Source: Paraburkholderia graminis C4D1M (GTDB lineage Bacteria; Pseudomonadota; Gammaproteobacteria; Burkholderiales; Burkholderiaceae). From it: a stretch of DNA of 64,000 nucleotides. Shown here piece after piece: positions 26,026 through 35,147 of this stretch. The translations under genes were made by a program, and so were the position numbers. Numbering within the stretch: the stretch's first letter is position 1; each line of letters begins with the position of its first letter. The stretch covers positions 1 through 64,000 of the forward strand of contig NZ_ABLD01000015.1 of assembly GCF_000172415.1 (NCBI RefSeq), written 5' to 3'. Below the pieces are notes generated by a model that did no database searches, had not been told where the DNA came from, and saw only the letters and a program-made list of their open reading frames with translations.

Positions 26026-27537
26026 GTGAACAAGTGGATGAGCGCGGAAGCTGTGGCCGCTTCGATACCCGATGGGGCAACGATCGCGATTACGGGCTCG
26101 GGCGGCGGGCTGCTTGAACCCGACGCGATACTCGCGGCGCTCGAAGCGCGATTCCTTCGGACGGGCCACCCCGGCAATCTCACGGTCGTTCACGCATTGG
26201 GGGTGGGCGACGGCCAAGGCAGCGGCCTAGGGCGATTCGCGCACGTAGGCATGGTCAAGCGCGTTGTCGGTGGTCACTGGGTATGGTCGTCCGCCATGCA
26301 GGCACTGGCGGAGTCGGGTGAGATCGAGGGATACAGTTTCCCTGGCGGCGTGATCGCCACTCTTTTCCGCGAAATCGGGGCGGGCCGGCCCGGCGTTATC
26401 ACCCGCGTGGGACTCAGGACGTTTGTCGATCCCCGACTCGGCGGCGGTAAGCTCAATGCGAACACCACTGAAGACCTCGTTGAACTGATCGAGATCGGCG
26501 GCGACGAGTACCTGCGCTTCAAGCCCATCAAGATCGACTTTGCCATCGTCATGGCGTCGTCCGCCGACGATCGCGGAAATCTCTCCACGCGCCGTGAACC
26601 CGCGGACCTCGACATTTACGCCGTCGCGCTGGCCGCGCACAACAGCGGCGGCAAGGTCATCGCGCAGGTGAAAGGCAAGTCCGACAGTCACGTACCCGCG
26701 CGCCTTGTGAGGGTGCCGGGTGTCATGGTCGATATCACCGTTGAAACGCCATCCCAGCGACAGTGCGCAATTAGCGACTACGACGCCACGCTCAGCGGTG
26801 AATCGCTCGGCGTGACACCCGACGCAGAAATGCCCGACGGCATGCGGCTGATCGTAGCCGAGCGTGCGGCGCAGGAACTCGGCACGAATCAGTCAGCGAA
26901 TTTCGGATTCGGCTTCCCCGGGGCGATCCCCGCAGTACTCGCGGCACAAGGGCGCGGCTCCGACTACTGGGGCTCGGTGGAACAGGGCATTCACAGGGGC
27001 ACCATGCTCGATGGCGCGATGTTCGGCACCGCGCGCAATGCAGACGCCATCGTGCCAAGCGTTGATCAGTTCGACTTCTACAGCGGCGGCGGTATCGATA
27101 TCACGTTCCTCGGTATGGGCGAGTTCGATGAGCAGGGAAACGTGAACGTTTCGAAACTGGGAAACACCGTGGTTGGCCCTGGCGGGTTCATGGACATCGC
27201 GCAGGGTGCCAAGAAAATTGTTTTCTGCGGCGCGTTCGAAGCAAAGGGCCTGCGCGTTGAAAGAAAGAGCGACGACTCGCTTGAGATCGTATCGCCGGGG
27301 TCGGTTCCAAAGGCGGTCAAGACGGTTCGCCACGTAACGTTCAGCGGCCTTCAGGCCCGTCTCGACGGCAAAGAGGTTTTCTACGTCACTGAACGGGCAG
27401 TGTTCAAGCTCGATCCGCTTGGTGTTCGCCTGATCGAGTTAGCCAAAGGCATCGATCTGCACAAGGACGTGCTGGCACGGATGGAGTTTGCCCCGTTGGT
27501 CGATGAGCATCTTTTTGACGCTGCGATCGCTCACTGA
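26026..27537 (+). CDS. Acyl-CoA:carboxylate CoA-transferase, YdiF / propionate CoA-transferase-like
   Basis: 503 aa, family I CoA-transferase with the alpha- and beta-like halves fused. The N-terminal half begins SIPDGATIAITGSGGGLLEPD; the second half carries the catalytic Glu319 in SVEQGIHRG, the position where the family forms a glutamyl-CoA intermediate, followed by the oxyanion-forming GIDITFLGMGEFDEQGNVNVS. It would move CoA from acetyl- or succinyl-CoA to a free acid, priming the hydratase encoded next. The start is an ATG (GTGAACAAGTGG context) after AAGGAGG. It begins the plus-strand operon of the locus. Confidence 0.9.
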   Translation: MNKWMSAEAVAASIPDGATIAITGSGGGLLEPDAILAALEARFLRTGHPGNLTVVHALGVGDGQGSGLGRFAHVGMVKRVVGGHWVWSSAMQALAESGEIEGYSFPGGVIATLFREIGAGRPGVITRVGLRTFVDPRLGGGKLNANTTEDLVELIEIGGDEYLRFKPIKIDFAIVMASSADDRGNLSTRREPADLDIYAVALAAHNSGGKVIAQVKGKSDSHVPARLVRVPGVMVDITVETPSQRQCAISDYDATLSGESLGVTPDAEMPDGMRLIVAERAAQELGTNQSANFGFGFPGAIPAVLAAQGRGSDYWGSVEQGIHRGTMLDGAMFGTARNADAIVPSVDQFDFYSGGGIDITFLGMGEFDEQGNVNVSKLGNTVVGPGGFMDIAQGAKKIVFCGAFEAKGLRVERKSDDSLEIVSPGSVPKAVKTVRHVTFSGLQARLDGKEVFYVTERAVFKLDPLGVRLIELAKGIDLHKDVLARMEFAPLVDEHLFDAAIAH

Positions 27538-27582
27538 GCTTCGAACGACACACGCCCCTACCCGAATCCAGAGGTATTTCTC

Positions 27583-28356
27583 ATGCAGCAAGTTTCCGAC
27601 GTCATCTTCACCATCGAAGGCGCTGTTGCGACGATTACGCTCAATCGAACGGCCCGGCACAACGCGCTGACGACCGGCATGCTGGACGACATCGAGCGTT
27701 GCGTCACGATCGTCGAACGCAATGACGAAGTGCGCGTGCTGAAGTTCACTTCGAACAGTCAACGATTCTTCTGCAGCGGCGCCGACATCGACGAATGGGG
27801 CGACATCGACCCGCAAACGATGGGCACGCGATTCATTCGGGATGGGAACCGCGTCTTTCGCAGGATCGCCGAGCTCGATAAGCCGACGATCGCTGTGCTT
27901 GCCGGTAGCGCACTGGGCGGCGGACTCGAACTCGCATTGGCCTGCGACTTCCGCTATGCGAGCGTTGACGCGCGAATCGGGTTTCCGGAAGCGGCGGTCG
28001 GTGCGATTCCTGGCTGGATGGGCTGCGCCCGCCTCTCCGAGCTTGTCGGCGCCACGCGTACCCGTGAACTGATCTTGCTGGGCGAGCCCGTCGGGGCAGC
28101 TACAGCAGCGCAATGGGGCATCGTCAACGAAGCGCTTGCCGCCGATGAACTCGCCGCACGCGTGGACGCCATTTGCACGACGCTTCAAAAGCGCTCGAAG
28201 ACGTCCCTGTCCGTTGGCAAAAGACTCATACGGATGATGGAGACCGGGCAACGCGAATACGCGCACGAACTTGCAGCGTCAGTCTGCAAGGCGTCATCCG
28301 ACGCTGCGGAAGGTGTGGCTGCATTCCGTGAGAAGCGCCATGCAAACTTTAGCTGA
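27583..28356 (+). CDS. Enoyl-CoA hydratase/isomerase family protein
   Basis: 257 aa crotonase-fold protein. The oxyanion-hole sequence FCSGADIDEWG (about residue 65) and AGSALGGGLELALACDFRYAS (about residue 105) are present, with the acidic catalytic region FPEAAVGAIPGWMG around residue 138, where one of the two canonical Glu is kept. Products could be hydratase, isomerase or ring-cleaving hydrolase; sequence alone does not separate these. It follows the CoA-transferase by 45 bp and overlaps the next gene by 17 bp, implying coupled expression and a CoA-thioester intermediate. Confidence 0.88.
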   Translation: MQQVSDVIFTIEGAVATITLNRTARHNALTTGMLDDIERCVTIVERNDEVRVLKFTSNSQRFFCSGADIDEWGDIDPQTMGTRFIRDGNRVFRRIAELDKPTIAVLAGSALGGGLELALACDFRYASVDARIGFPEAAVGAIPGWMGCARLSELVGATRTRELILLGEPVGAATAAQWGIVNEALAADELAARVDAICTTLQKRSKTSLSVGKRLIRMMETGQREYAHELAASVCKASSDAAEGVAAFREKRHANFS

Positions 28357-29191
28357 TCTCACCTCGTCCAGCCGTGCCTTCTCGCCCGACTGGATCGATG
28401 GCGACACCAGAATCGTGGCGATTGTCGCCGACCCGATCTCACAGGTGAAGTCGCCTCAGTTCTTCAATTCCTTTTTCGCGCGGCAAGGCATCCATGCAGT
28501 GCTGGTGCCAGCGCACGTCACGCCTGAGCGATTGCATCAGGCAGTTTCCGGCCTGGCGGCTTTGCAGAACCTCGCGGGCGTGGTTATTACCGTGCCTCAC
28601 AAGGTCGCCGCCTATGCCTTGGCTGACGTGCAACCGACAGAACGTGCTGCGGCAATTGGCGCTGTGAACTGTCTCCGAAAACGGGAAGAAGGCGGTTGGC
28701 TCGGCGACAACTTCGACGGAGAAGGCTTTGTCATTGGCCTTGAACAGCAAGGTGTGTCTGTATCGGGTCGGCAGGTCCTTCTCGTCGGCGCGGCTGGCGG
28801 AGCGGGCCGCGCGCTCGCGAATGCACTATGCACCGCACAGGTTGCCGCGTTGAGGCTAGCCGATATTCGTGAGAAAGCCGCCGAGGCACTGGCCGTCGAG
28901 CTTCGGAGCCGGTATGGGCTAGTGCACATCGAAATCGCAGAAGCCACCGGCAATCGCGCAGACGACCTGGTCGTCAATGCATCGCCGGCCGGCATGAGTC
29001 CATCGGATTCGATACCGATCGACATATCGCATATCAACAGGAGTGCCGTCGTAGCAGACCTGATCATGAAGCCGGAGCAAACGCCTCTTCTGCAGAAGGC
29101 TTCTGCGATGGGTTTAAGGACACATGCCGGGCGGCACCTTCTTCTCAGTTCCGTTGAACAGATAGCGAAGTTTTTGGGTGTAGTGAGTTGA
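28340..29191 (+). CDS. Shikimate/quinate dehydrogenase-like protein (YdiB/AroE family)
   Basis: 283 aa from the ATG at 28340, which overlaps the hydratase gene and has GTGAGAAG upstream. AroE-type substrate-domain motifs are present: VADPISQVKSPQFFN (normally with SxS), VVITVPHKVAAYALAD with the catalytic Lys in VPHK, NDxDG-like GDNFDGEGFV, and a Rossmann motif VGAAGGAGRALANAL. It ends with RTHAGRHLLLSSVEQIAKFLG. The substrate motif departs from the strict SLSPxxHN of biosynthetic AroE, arguing for a catabolic quinate/shikimate-like or related hydroxy-acid dehydrogenase. Confidence 0.86.
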   Translation: MQTLADLTSSSRAFSPDWIDGDTRIVAIVADPISQVKSPQFFNSFFARQGIHAVLVPAHVTPERLHQAVSGLAALQNLAGVVITVPHKVAAYALADVQPTERAAAIGAVNCLRKREEGGWLGDNFDGEGFVIGLEQQGVSVSGRQVLLVGAAGGAGRALANALCTAQVAALRLADIREKAAEALAVELRSRYGLVHIEIAEATGNRADDLVVNASPAGMSPSDSIPIDISHINRSAVVADLIMKPEQTPLLQKASAMGLRTHAGRHLLLSSVEQIAKFLGVVS

Positions 29192-29285
29192 GGCCAACTG
29201 CTGCCGGCACAGGACGTTAGAGAACCGGCACATCGGCTCGATGATGCGCAATCAGGCGCGTTCGCAAAGGAGACAGGAGTAAACC

Positions 29286-30590
29286 ATGGAACATTCGAAA
29301 TACCGTTGGCGCATCTGCGCTCTGCTATTTTTCGCAACGACGATTAACTACCTCGACCGCCAGGTTCTCGGGCTGTTGAAGCCCGCGCTTGCCGTGCAGT
29401 TCAACTGGACCGAAACACAATACAGTTACATCGTCGTTGTGTTCACAGCCTGCTACGCAATCGGGATGCTGCTCTCCGGCAAACTCGTCGACAAGGTCGG
29501 TGTGAAGATCGGCTACGGCCTATGTGTCCTGCTGTGGAGCATCGCAGCTTGCGGGCATGCACTCGTGCGCAGCACGTTAGGCTTTGGTGTGATGCGCGCA
29601 CTGCTTGGCATTTCCGAATCTGGAAGCTTCCCGTGTGCCGTCAAAAGCGTCTCCGAATGGTTCCCCCGCAAGGAGCAGGCGCTGGCCGTCGGTATTCTGA
29701 CATCGGGAACAAGCATTGGCGCCGTTGCAGCGCCCGCGGTCGTCCCCTGGCTCGCCGCGACCTATGGCTGGGAGGCCGCTTTCTTCGTCACGGGCCTGAC
29801 TGGCTTCGTTTGGCTCGGCTTCTGGTACGTCATGTATCAGGCCCCTCTGAAGCACAGGAAGGTCACGAAGGCGGAGCTGGAATACATCAGCGAGGACGCC
29901 GCTTCGGTGTCCACTGCTGAACCTGCGAAAGTACGCTGGGTGTCGCTGCTGAAGCTCCGTGCGACGTGGACCTTTTTCGCTGGCAAGCTGCTCACTGATC
30001 CGATCTGGTGGTTCATGCTGTTCTGGTTGCCGTCGTACTTTAATGCGCGCTTCCACCTTGACCTGAAGAATCTCGGCCTTCCACTGGTCATCGTCTATAT
30101 CGCAACGTCGATCGGCAGCATTGGTGGCGGCTGGGTATCGTCGTCGCTCATCCGACGCGGCTGGCCGGTCACGAAAGCACGGCAGACCACCATGCTTGTA
30201 CTCGCGTTCCTCGTCACGCCGATTGCGTTGTCTCCTTGGATCAACGACATGTGGGCGATGGTTGCACTCCTGAGCCTCGCTGCAGCGGCGCACCAGGGAT
30301 GGTCGGCCAACCTGTTCACGACGGCCTCCGACATGTTTCCCAAAGCGGCGGTCGGTTCGGTTGTGGGTATTGGTGGATTGGCGGGCGCGCTTGGCGCAAC
30401 GCTCTTTCCGCTGCTAGTGGGTGTTGTGCTCGATCACTTCAAGGCGCTTGGACACATCAACGCGGGCTACAACATCCTCTTCGTGATCTGTGGCTCGGCT
30501 TATCTGGTCGCGTGGGTTGTCATGCGGGTTATCCGTTCGTCGAACCAGACGGTCGATATCGCGCAACTGTCGCCGAAAGCAAGCACGTAG
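29286..30590 (+). CDS. MFS transporter, anion:cation symporter (ACS) family
   Basis: 434 aa, 12 predicted membrane segments. The N-terminus has the ACS signature TTINYLDRQVLGLLKPAL followed by YSYIVVVFTACYAIGMLLSG and the MFS loop motif KLVDKVGVKIGY. Close families carry hexuronates, glucarate and similar organic anions. It is the last gene of the plus-strand operon, 94 bp after the dehydrogenase, with AGGAGTAAACC before the ATG. It most probably imports the pathway's carboxylate substrate. Confidence 0.92.
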   Translation: MEHSKYRWRICALLFFATTINYLDRQVLGLLKPALAVQFNWTETQYSYIVVVFTACYAIGMLLSGKLVDKVGVKIGYGLCVLLWSIAACGHALVRSTLGFGVMRALLGISESGSFPCAVKSVSEWFPRKEQALAVGILTSGTSIGAVAAPAVVPWLAATYGWEAAFFVTGLTGFVWLGFWYVMYQAPLKHRKVTKAELEYISEDAASVSTAEPAKVRWVSLLKLRATWTFFAGKLLTDPIWWFMLFWLPSYFNARFHLDLKNLGLPLVIVYIATSIGSIGGGWVSSSLIRRGWPVTKARQTTMLVLAFLVTPIALSPWINDMWAMVALLSLAAAAHQGWSANLFTTASDMFPKAAVGSVVGIGGLAGALGATLFPLLVGVVLDHFKALGHINAGYNILFVICGSAYLVAWVVMRVIRSSNQTVDIAQLSPKAST

Positions 30591-31173
30591 CAGAACAAGC
30601 GAGTTGCGCCCTCCAAGAGATCGAACGACGCCCGGTCCTGACGAGAATAGAGGCCGGCTTCCCCCAGTGGGATGGTTATGTATGGGTGCAGCTTCGGTTG
30701 AGTTCGGACATTACCGCCGGGCGATAAGCGGTGGTCAATTGCACGCGCGTTTCCCATTCTGGCTGTGAAGTGTTGCACGGCTTTCGTCAATGCGCGGGTC
30801 GCTGATGGAAATTGTGTTTGGAGTTCTCCGTATGTGAGATTCGACGAGTCACGAATAGGCACCCGGCCGTCGTCGACGGTTGTGAGTAGGCCACTCGCTA
30901 TCAAAACGATGAGACGAGAGCAGGAACGACGTCAAAAAGTCGCCGACGAGCCGTAAGTCAGCCGCGCCAAAAGATGGGCGCCTGTGGCTCCTGCGGGACG
31001 AGCTTCGTGACGTCGCGGCTGACAAACTGAACGCCCACATCGGCTCCGGCTTCGATTTTCTCGACCGGAGCATTGCCGCCTTCCGCGGCCACCGCGTCAA
31101 AGCCTGTCGCGCGCATGGGGATGACCTTGGTTGCTTGATTTTTGCTTCTTTCCCAAAGTCGGTTTGGAGGCGG
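30591..31173. other. Gene-poor region between the MFS gene and the AraC regulator
   Basis: About 580 bp. One minus-strand ORF of 52 codons (30958-31116, MRATGFDAVAAEGGNAPVEK...) has a protein-like composition and ends PIFWRG, but lacks a good ribosome-binding site and matches nothing I know; it may be the tail of a deleted gene. No terminator with a T-run was found after the MFS gene. Confidence 0.4.
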
Positions 31174-32112
31174 CTAGGACCGAAGTTTCTTCAACGTCAA
31201 CGGGGACATACCATAGACTTTCCTGAATGCGCGGCTGAAGTGTGAAAGATCAGAAAAGCCAAATCGAAGCGCTGCCTCCGTTACGTTGCGCGCGTGTCCT
31301 TCTTTCAGGGCACAGTAACTCGCTTCTAGCCGCCGCCTCCATAACCAGCTCATCGGCGTACTGCCCTGCTGCGCAAAAGCCCTTGTCAGCGTCCGGCTCG
31401 ATACGCTTTGCGCGGCGGCAAGTTGCTCGACATCGAGCGACGCCACGTCGAGATGACGGTCAATGTACGCCTTCGTCCTTTCCACCAGCGCCTCGTGCGC
31501 CGAGACGTGCGCCGGCCGGCCAGCCTGAATCTCCAGCGTCGCGGCGAGCATATCGACGATAGCGCTCCCCACCAGCGACCCGCTACTGCCCTGATTGCCC
31601 GACAGGTCGCGCGCGGCGGATTCGCGAATCATCTGCGCGAGCAGATGGCCAATCGGCATGTCAGCGCCGATGCACGTCGCCGTCAGTGTATCGGCAAGAG
31701 GGAAGCGGAAATCGAGCACCTTGCGCGGCACCTCGACGATGCAAATCGTGCCCGCCGCGAGTTCGAATTCGAACGGTCGTGCCGCGTCGTACAACACCAT
31801 GTCGCCTTCGCGTTGGACAACCGTGCGTCCGCTTTGCGCAAGTCGCCCTTCGCCCTTCATCATCAGACCAACCCAGAAGCTGTCGTTGGGTCCCGTCCGG
31901 ATATGGGCACCGTCACGTTGCCAGCGATGCTGCGGCGCAATCAATTCGCTGATGATCAGTGTGCCCAGCGTGCGCACGCGAAGGCTACCGTCGAACTGAT
32001 TACCGCTCAGCGGCACGCTCGCGGCGGGAATGCAGTGCCGGCACACGACCTCTTGCCAGTATGCGAACCGTTGAGACGGCTCTATGGACGCGGTCGAATA
32101 CGTTGATTCCAT
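31174..32112 (-). CDS. AraC family transcriptional regulator (FeaR/NahR-independent ligand-binding type)
   Basis: 312 aa. The N-terminal half (about residues 5-180) is an AraC ligand-binding domain of the type with SQRFAYWQEVVCRHCIP and DDSFWVGLMMKG-like sequence (here NDSFWVGLMMKGEGRLAQSG). The C-terminal double HTH (about residues 210-310) has LDVEQLAAAQSVSSRTLTRAF, then EAALRFGFSDLSHFSRAFRK and YGMSP. It is divergent from the bicupin gene, with a 285-bp intergenic region, and stands at the head of the nitrile/amide locus. Nitrilase, aldoxime and amide operons are often controlled by AraC members of this type. Confidence 0.9.
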   Translation of the reverse strand: MESTYSTASIEPSQRFAYWQEVVCRHCIPAASVPLSGNQFDGSLRVRTLGTLIISELIAPQHRWQRDGAHIRTGPNDSFWVGLMMKGEGRLAQSGRTVVQREGDMVLYDAARPFEFELAAGTICIVEVPRKVLDFRFPLADTLTATCIGADMPIGHLLAQMIRESAARDLSGNQGSSGSLVGSAIVDMLAATLEIQAGRPAHVSAHEALVERTKAYIDRHLDVASLDVEQLAAAQSVSSRTLTRAFAQQGSTPMSWLWRRRLEASYCALKEGHARNVTEAALRFGFSDLSHFSRAFRKVYGMSPLTLKKLRS

Positions 32113-32397
32113 GGCGTGAGCTTCCAGGAGAATCGTTTCAATCTATTGGCAAAGAAATCTTCTGGCAACCAGAATTTCCACTGCACGGCGCCATTGTTCG
32201 CCCGACGCCGACGCCTCTGGCGGCCGTGAGCCAAGGTGGCGGCCTATCCAGTCAAAGCAGTGTATTGCCGTTGAGCTACCATCACACACCTCTGTGGCTT
32301 GCGCTGCGGCGGCGCGAATCCGCTCAATCAGCGACAACGGGGCATCGTTCATCTCGACCCTTGAAAAACTACCGGCGTCGCAACAGGACTTCTCTCG

Positions 32398-33147
32398 ATG
32401 CACCGTTCAACAGACTTCTCGCCGGCTACCGAAACGACGCTCGAATCGGTGCCCGGACTATCCGTCAGCACGCATACCCTCGCGACTTCGCATGTGACGT
32501 CATGGCGCAGCCATTCCAATGCGACAGTTGTCGTACTATGCCTAAGGGGTCGATTGCGAATCGACATCGACAGGCCGATGTTCGCGGCGGATCTCGCCCC
32601 CGGCGAGATGTACACGTTTCCGCCCAATCTCACTTATCGTCTCGGCGCAATGTCGGTCGATGCGGCGTTTCTCGTGGTCCGCTCCGGCGTGCCCTGGGAC
32701 TTGCAGGAAGGCAGCGTCGCGCACGTCGATCGGGAGCCCTTTCTGCGCGACGCCCCCGCGATCGCGCCCGTCGCTTTCGACGATACGGTGGATGCGAACT
32801 TCGGTGCTTATACCGCCGGCTACACGCGCGTCGATGTGCTCGCCCGCACCGACCGACTGCGCTGCCTGATTCTGGGTCTCGGCGAAAAGCGCTGCGTGCC
32901 GTGGCATAGCCACAGCGAAATCGACGACACTTTTTTCTGCATCGAGGGACCGATGCGCGTCGAAACGCGCGATCCCGACGCGACGTATGTGCTGATGCCC
33001 GGCGACACATGCAGGGCAATCGCCGGGCAGCCGCATTTCGTATCGGGCACCTACGGCAACCCGTGTCTTTTCCTGGTTGTGCAGGGCACCGGTCAATACA
33101 ATTACGTGCCGTTTGAAACCGCCCAGTTGGGACAGCCGGTTCAATAG
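32398..33147 (+). CDS. Two-domain cupin protein
   Basis: 249 aa with two cupin folds. The N-terminal domain (about residues 20-110) has lost the metal-binding histidines except for scattered residues (SWRSHSNATVVVLCLRGRLR). The C-terminal domain (about residues 150-240) keeps the motif PWHSHSEIDDTFFCIEGPMRVET with the HxH(x3-4)E arrangement and a later His in GQPHFVSG, so it may bind metal. Bicupins of this kind act as dioxygenases, isomerases or simple sensors. The gene faces the AraC regulator divergently and converges on the amidase; role in nitrile/amide metabolism is inferred from position only. Confidence 0.82.
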   Translation: MHRSTDFSPATETTLESVPGLSVSTHTLATSHVTSWRSHSNATVVVLCLRGRLRIDIDRPMFAADLAPGEMYTFPPNLTYRLGAMSVDAAFLVVRSGVPWDLQEGSVAHVDREPFLRDAPAIAPVAFDDTVDANFGAYTAGYTRVDVLARTDRLRCLILGLGEKRCVPWHSHSEIDDTFFCIEGPMRVETRDPDATYVLMPGDTCRAIAGQPHFVSGTYGNPCLFLVVQGTGQYNYVPFETAQLGQPVQ

Positions 33148-33198
33148 AGCGCCGCTTCACAAGGCAAGCGGCGTCGCGCCACATGCGTCGGGGCGGTT

Positions 33199-34629
33199 TT
33201 ACGCAGCGCGACTTTCGATCAACTCGGGCGCGCGCCGATGAAATGCAGTCGCCTGCTGGAACGCATGTCCGACACGGAACAGCGTCGCCTCGTCAAAGGG
33301 GCGGCCAATGATCTGCATCCCGACCGGCAGGCCTTCATCGTCAAAACCACATGGCACGTTCAGCGCGGGCAGCCCTGTCAGGCTCGCGATGCCGGTGAAT
33401 TGCATGATCGCCGAGAGCATATCTTCCTCCACGCCATCTTCGATCACGACGCGGGTTTCGCCGACGCGGGTGGCCGTGAAGGGCAAGGTCGGACAGATAA
33501 ACACGTCGACCTTGTGAAAGGCTTCGATAAACGCGGCCCGCAGCACCGCGCGATAGCGCTGTGCCTGAATGTAATGGGTCGCGAGCAGCAGTTCACCGAC
33601 CTCGAGCAGCGTACGCACGTCGTCTCCATAATCCTGCGGCCGCTCGCGCAGATGCCGCTGATGCCAGGCACTCGGCTCCGCCGCTTCGATAGTCAATTGG
33701 GCGGAAATATTGTCTTCGATTCCGTCGATCGGCACGTCCACGACGGCCGCACCCAGTTCGCGCAAGGTATCGAGCGCCTGCTGCACAGCACCGTGAACAG
33801 CGGGTTGCAGGTGATGAAAAAAGTAGCTGGGGATCACACCGATGCGCAAGTGCCGGATGCCGTCTGCGAGCGTTTGCAGATAATCGCCACAAGGCTGCGC
33901 CGCGCTGCCGGCGTCGGCACGATCGAATCCGGCAATCACGCCGAACAGGGTCGCGCAATCTTCCACGGTACGCGTCATCGGGCCAGCGGTGTCCATGCTC
34001 CACGCGAGCGGCACAATGCCGCGATTGCTCACGCGTCCATAGGTTGGTCGTATGCCGACCGTACCGTTGACCGCCGACGGCAACCGGATCGATCCGCCAG
34101 TGTCGGTGCCAATCGCGCCGAAGCAGAAACGTGCGGCCACCGCGACCGCCGAACCGCCGCTCGAACCCGCCGGAAAGCGACTCGTGTCCCATGGATTTCG
34201 CACGAAACCATAGTGCGGATTGGCCGAGGTCCCGCCCCATGCAAATTCGTGCATGTTGGTTTTGCCAATCAGGATCGCGCCGGCCTGGCGCAACTTCGTG
34301 ACGATGGCCGCATCCTCAGCGGGATGCCAGTCCGCGAGCACGCGGCTGCCTGCCGTGGTACGGGTATGCGCCACGGCGATGTTGTCCTTCAGCGCGACCG
34401 GAATCCCGTGCAGAGGGCCGAGATCGTGCCCCGCGTCGAGCAACGCACCGGACGCGGCTCCCACCTTGAGCGCCTGTTGTTCGAACACGGTAATGAACGA
34501 CTTCAACAGCGGGTCGTGCGCGGCGATGCGCTCGAGCGACGCTTCCACTAGCTGCGAAGGCGTGACGTCGCGGCGACGCAATGCCTGCGCCGCCTCCGTG
34601 AGCGTCCAGTCGAGAAAATCATGCTTCAC
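33199..34629 (-). CDS. Amidase, amidase-signature family (AtzE/GatA-like)
   Basis: 476 aa serine amidase. The Ser-cisSer-Lys triad is visible: Lys81 in GIPVALKDN, cis-Ser156/157 in PAGSSGGSAVAVAAR and nucleophile Ser180 in GTDTGGSIRLPS. Length and the short C-terminus match GatA/AtzE rather than the larger fatty-acid amidases. The preceding gene overlaps by 4 bp (ATGA) and encodes a 73-aa AtzG-like protein, the pairing known for 1-carboxybiuret hydrolase AtzEG and analogous to GatAC. With nitrile hydratase nearby, the parsimonious role is hydrolysis of the amide product to the acid and ammonia. Confidence 0.9.
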   Translation of the reverse strand: MKHDFLDWTLTEAAQALRRRDVTPSQLVEASLERIAAHDPLLKSFITVFEQQALKVGAASGALLDAGHDLGPLHGIPVALKDNIAVAHTRTTAGSRVLADWHPAEDAAIVTKLRQAGAILIGKTNMHEFAWGGTSANPHYGFVRNPWDTSRFPAGSSGGSAVAVAARFCFGAIGTDTGGSIRLPSAVNGTVGIRPTYGRVSNRGIVPLAWSMDTAGPMTRTVEDCATLFGVIAGFDRADAGSAAQPCGDYLQTLADGIRHLRIGVIPSYFFHHLQPAVHGAVQQALDTLRELGAAVVDVPIDGIEDNISAQLTIEAAEPSAWHQRHLRERPQDYGDDVRTLLEVGELLLATHYIQAQRYRAVLRAAFIEAFHKVDVFICPTLPFTATRVGETRVVIEDGVEEDMLSAIMQFTGIASLTGLPALNVPCGFDDEGLPVGMQIIGRPFDEATLFRVGHAFQQATAFHRRAPELIESRAA

Positions 34630-34847
34630 GGCGTGTCTCCTTCCAATCCGGCGCCGTGCGAGAACACAGTAACGGGTAGCACGTTGTCGAAGCGCGCCTC
34701 GCTCATACGCTGTGCGAGCCGCAGCGCGTCCGCGCGCCAGGCGCTGAGCACGCTCTCGACCTGCGCCACACGCTCAGGGGGAAGCGGTAGCCCCGCCGCT
34801 TTCGCGAGGTCGGATACGCATTCGCTCGGACTGTCTTCAAGACTCAT
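34626..34847 (-). CDS. AtzG-like small amidase partner subunit (DUF4089-type)
   Basis: 73 aa, all-helical, starting at the ATG at 34847. It runs SDLAKAAGLPLPPERVAQVE and then a second amphipathic helix with AQRMSEARFDNVLPVTVFSH, ending in an acidic tail. The pattern of a helix pair followed by a descending Pro/Val segment is that of GatC/AtzG, which wraps and stabilises the amidase subunit. Its stop overlaps the amidase start, so the two are translationally coupled. A longer frame upstream to 35048 is Arg-rich shadow sequence and was not used. Confidence 0.78.
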   Translation of the reverse strand: MSLEDSPSECVSDLAKAAGLPLPPERVAQVESVLSAWRADALRLAQRMSEARFDNVLPVTVFSHGAGLEGDTP

Positions 34848-35147
34848 GGTTGCCTTCCGTTGACTGGAAGATTCCATGCTAGCGACGCATCGCCATCGCG
34901 CTTGACCCGGGCCGCCTATGTACCTGGCTGCCCGAGCCAGACGCCGCCTGATATTCGGGTGCGTCGTGCAGCGCACACGCGGGCCAGCGCATCCAACAGC
35001 TCGTGGCCGAGGCGGACCATGACGCTGGCGCTGCAAGCCAAGCGTCATCTATTTGTGCTTCTTACGATGCGCTCCTGCCAGTCCGACTGACGTGGTCGAA
35101 CGCACCATCCATGTCCGCCAGCGCCCGATCACTTACAGGGAGTCACA

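Noticed and set aside
30958..31116. 52-codon minus-strand ORF ending PIFWRG
   Set aside because: Protein-like composition but no ribosome-binding site or recognised family; mentioned only in the region note.
33238..34551. A 437-codon plus-strand frame over the amidase
   Set aside because: Shadow of the amidase, rich in Arg and His, no ribosome-binding site.
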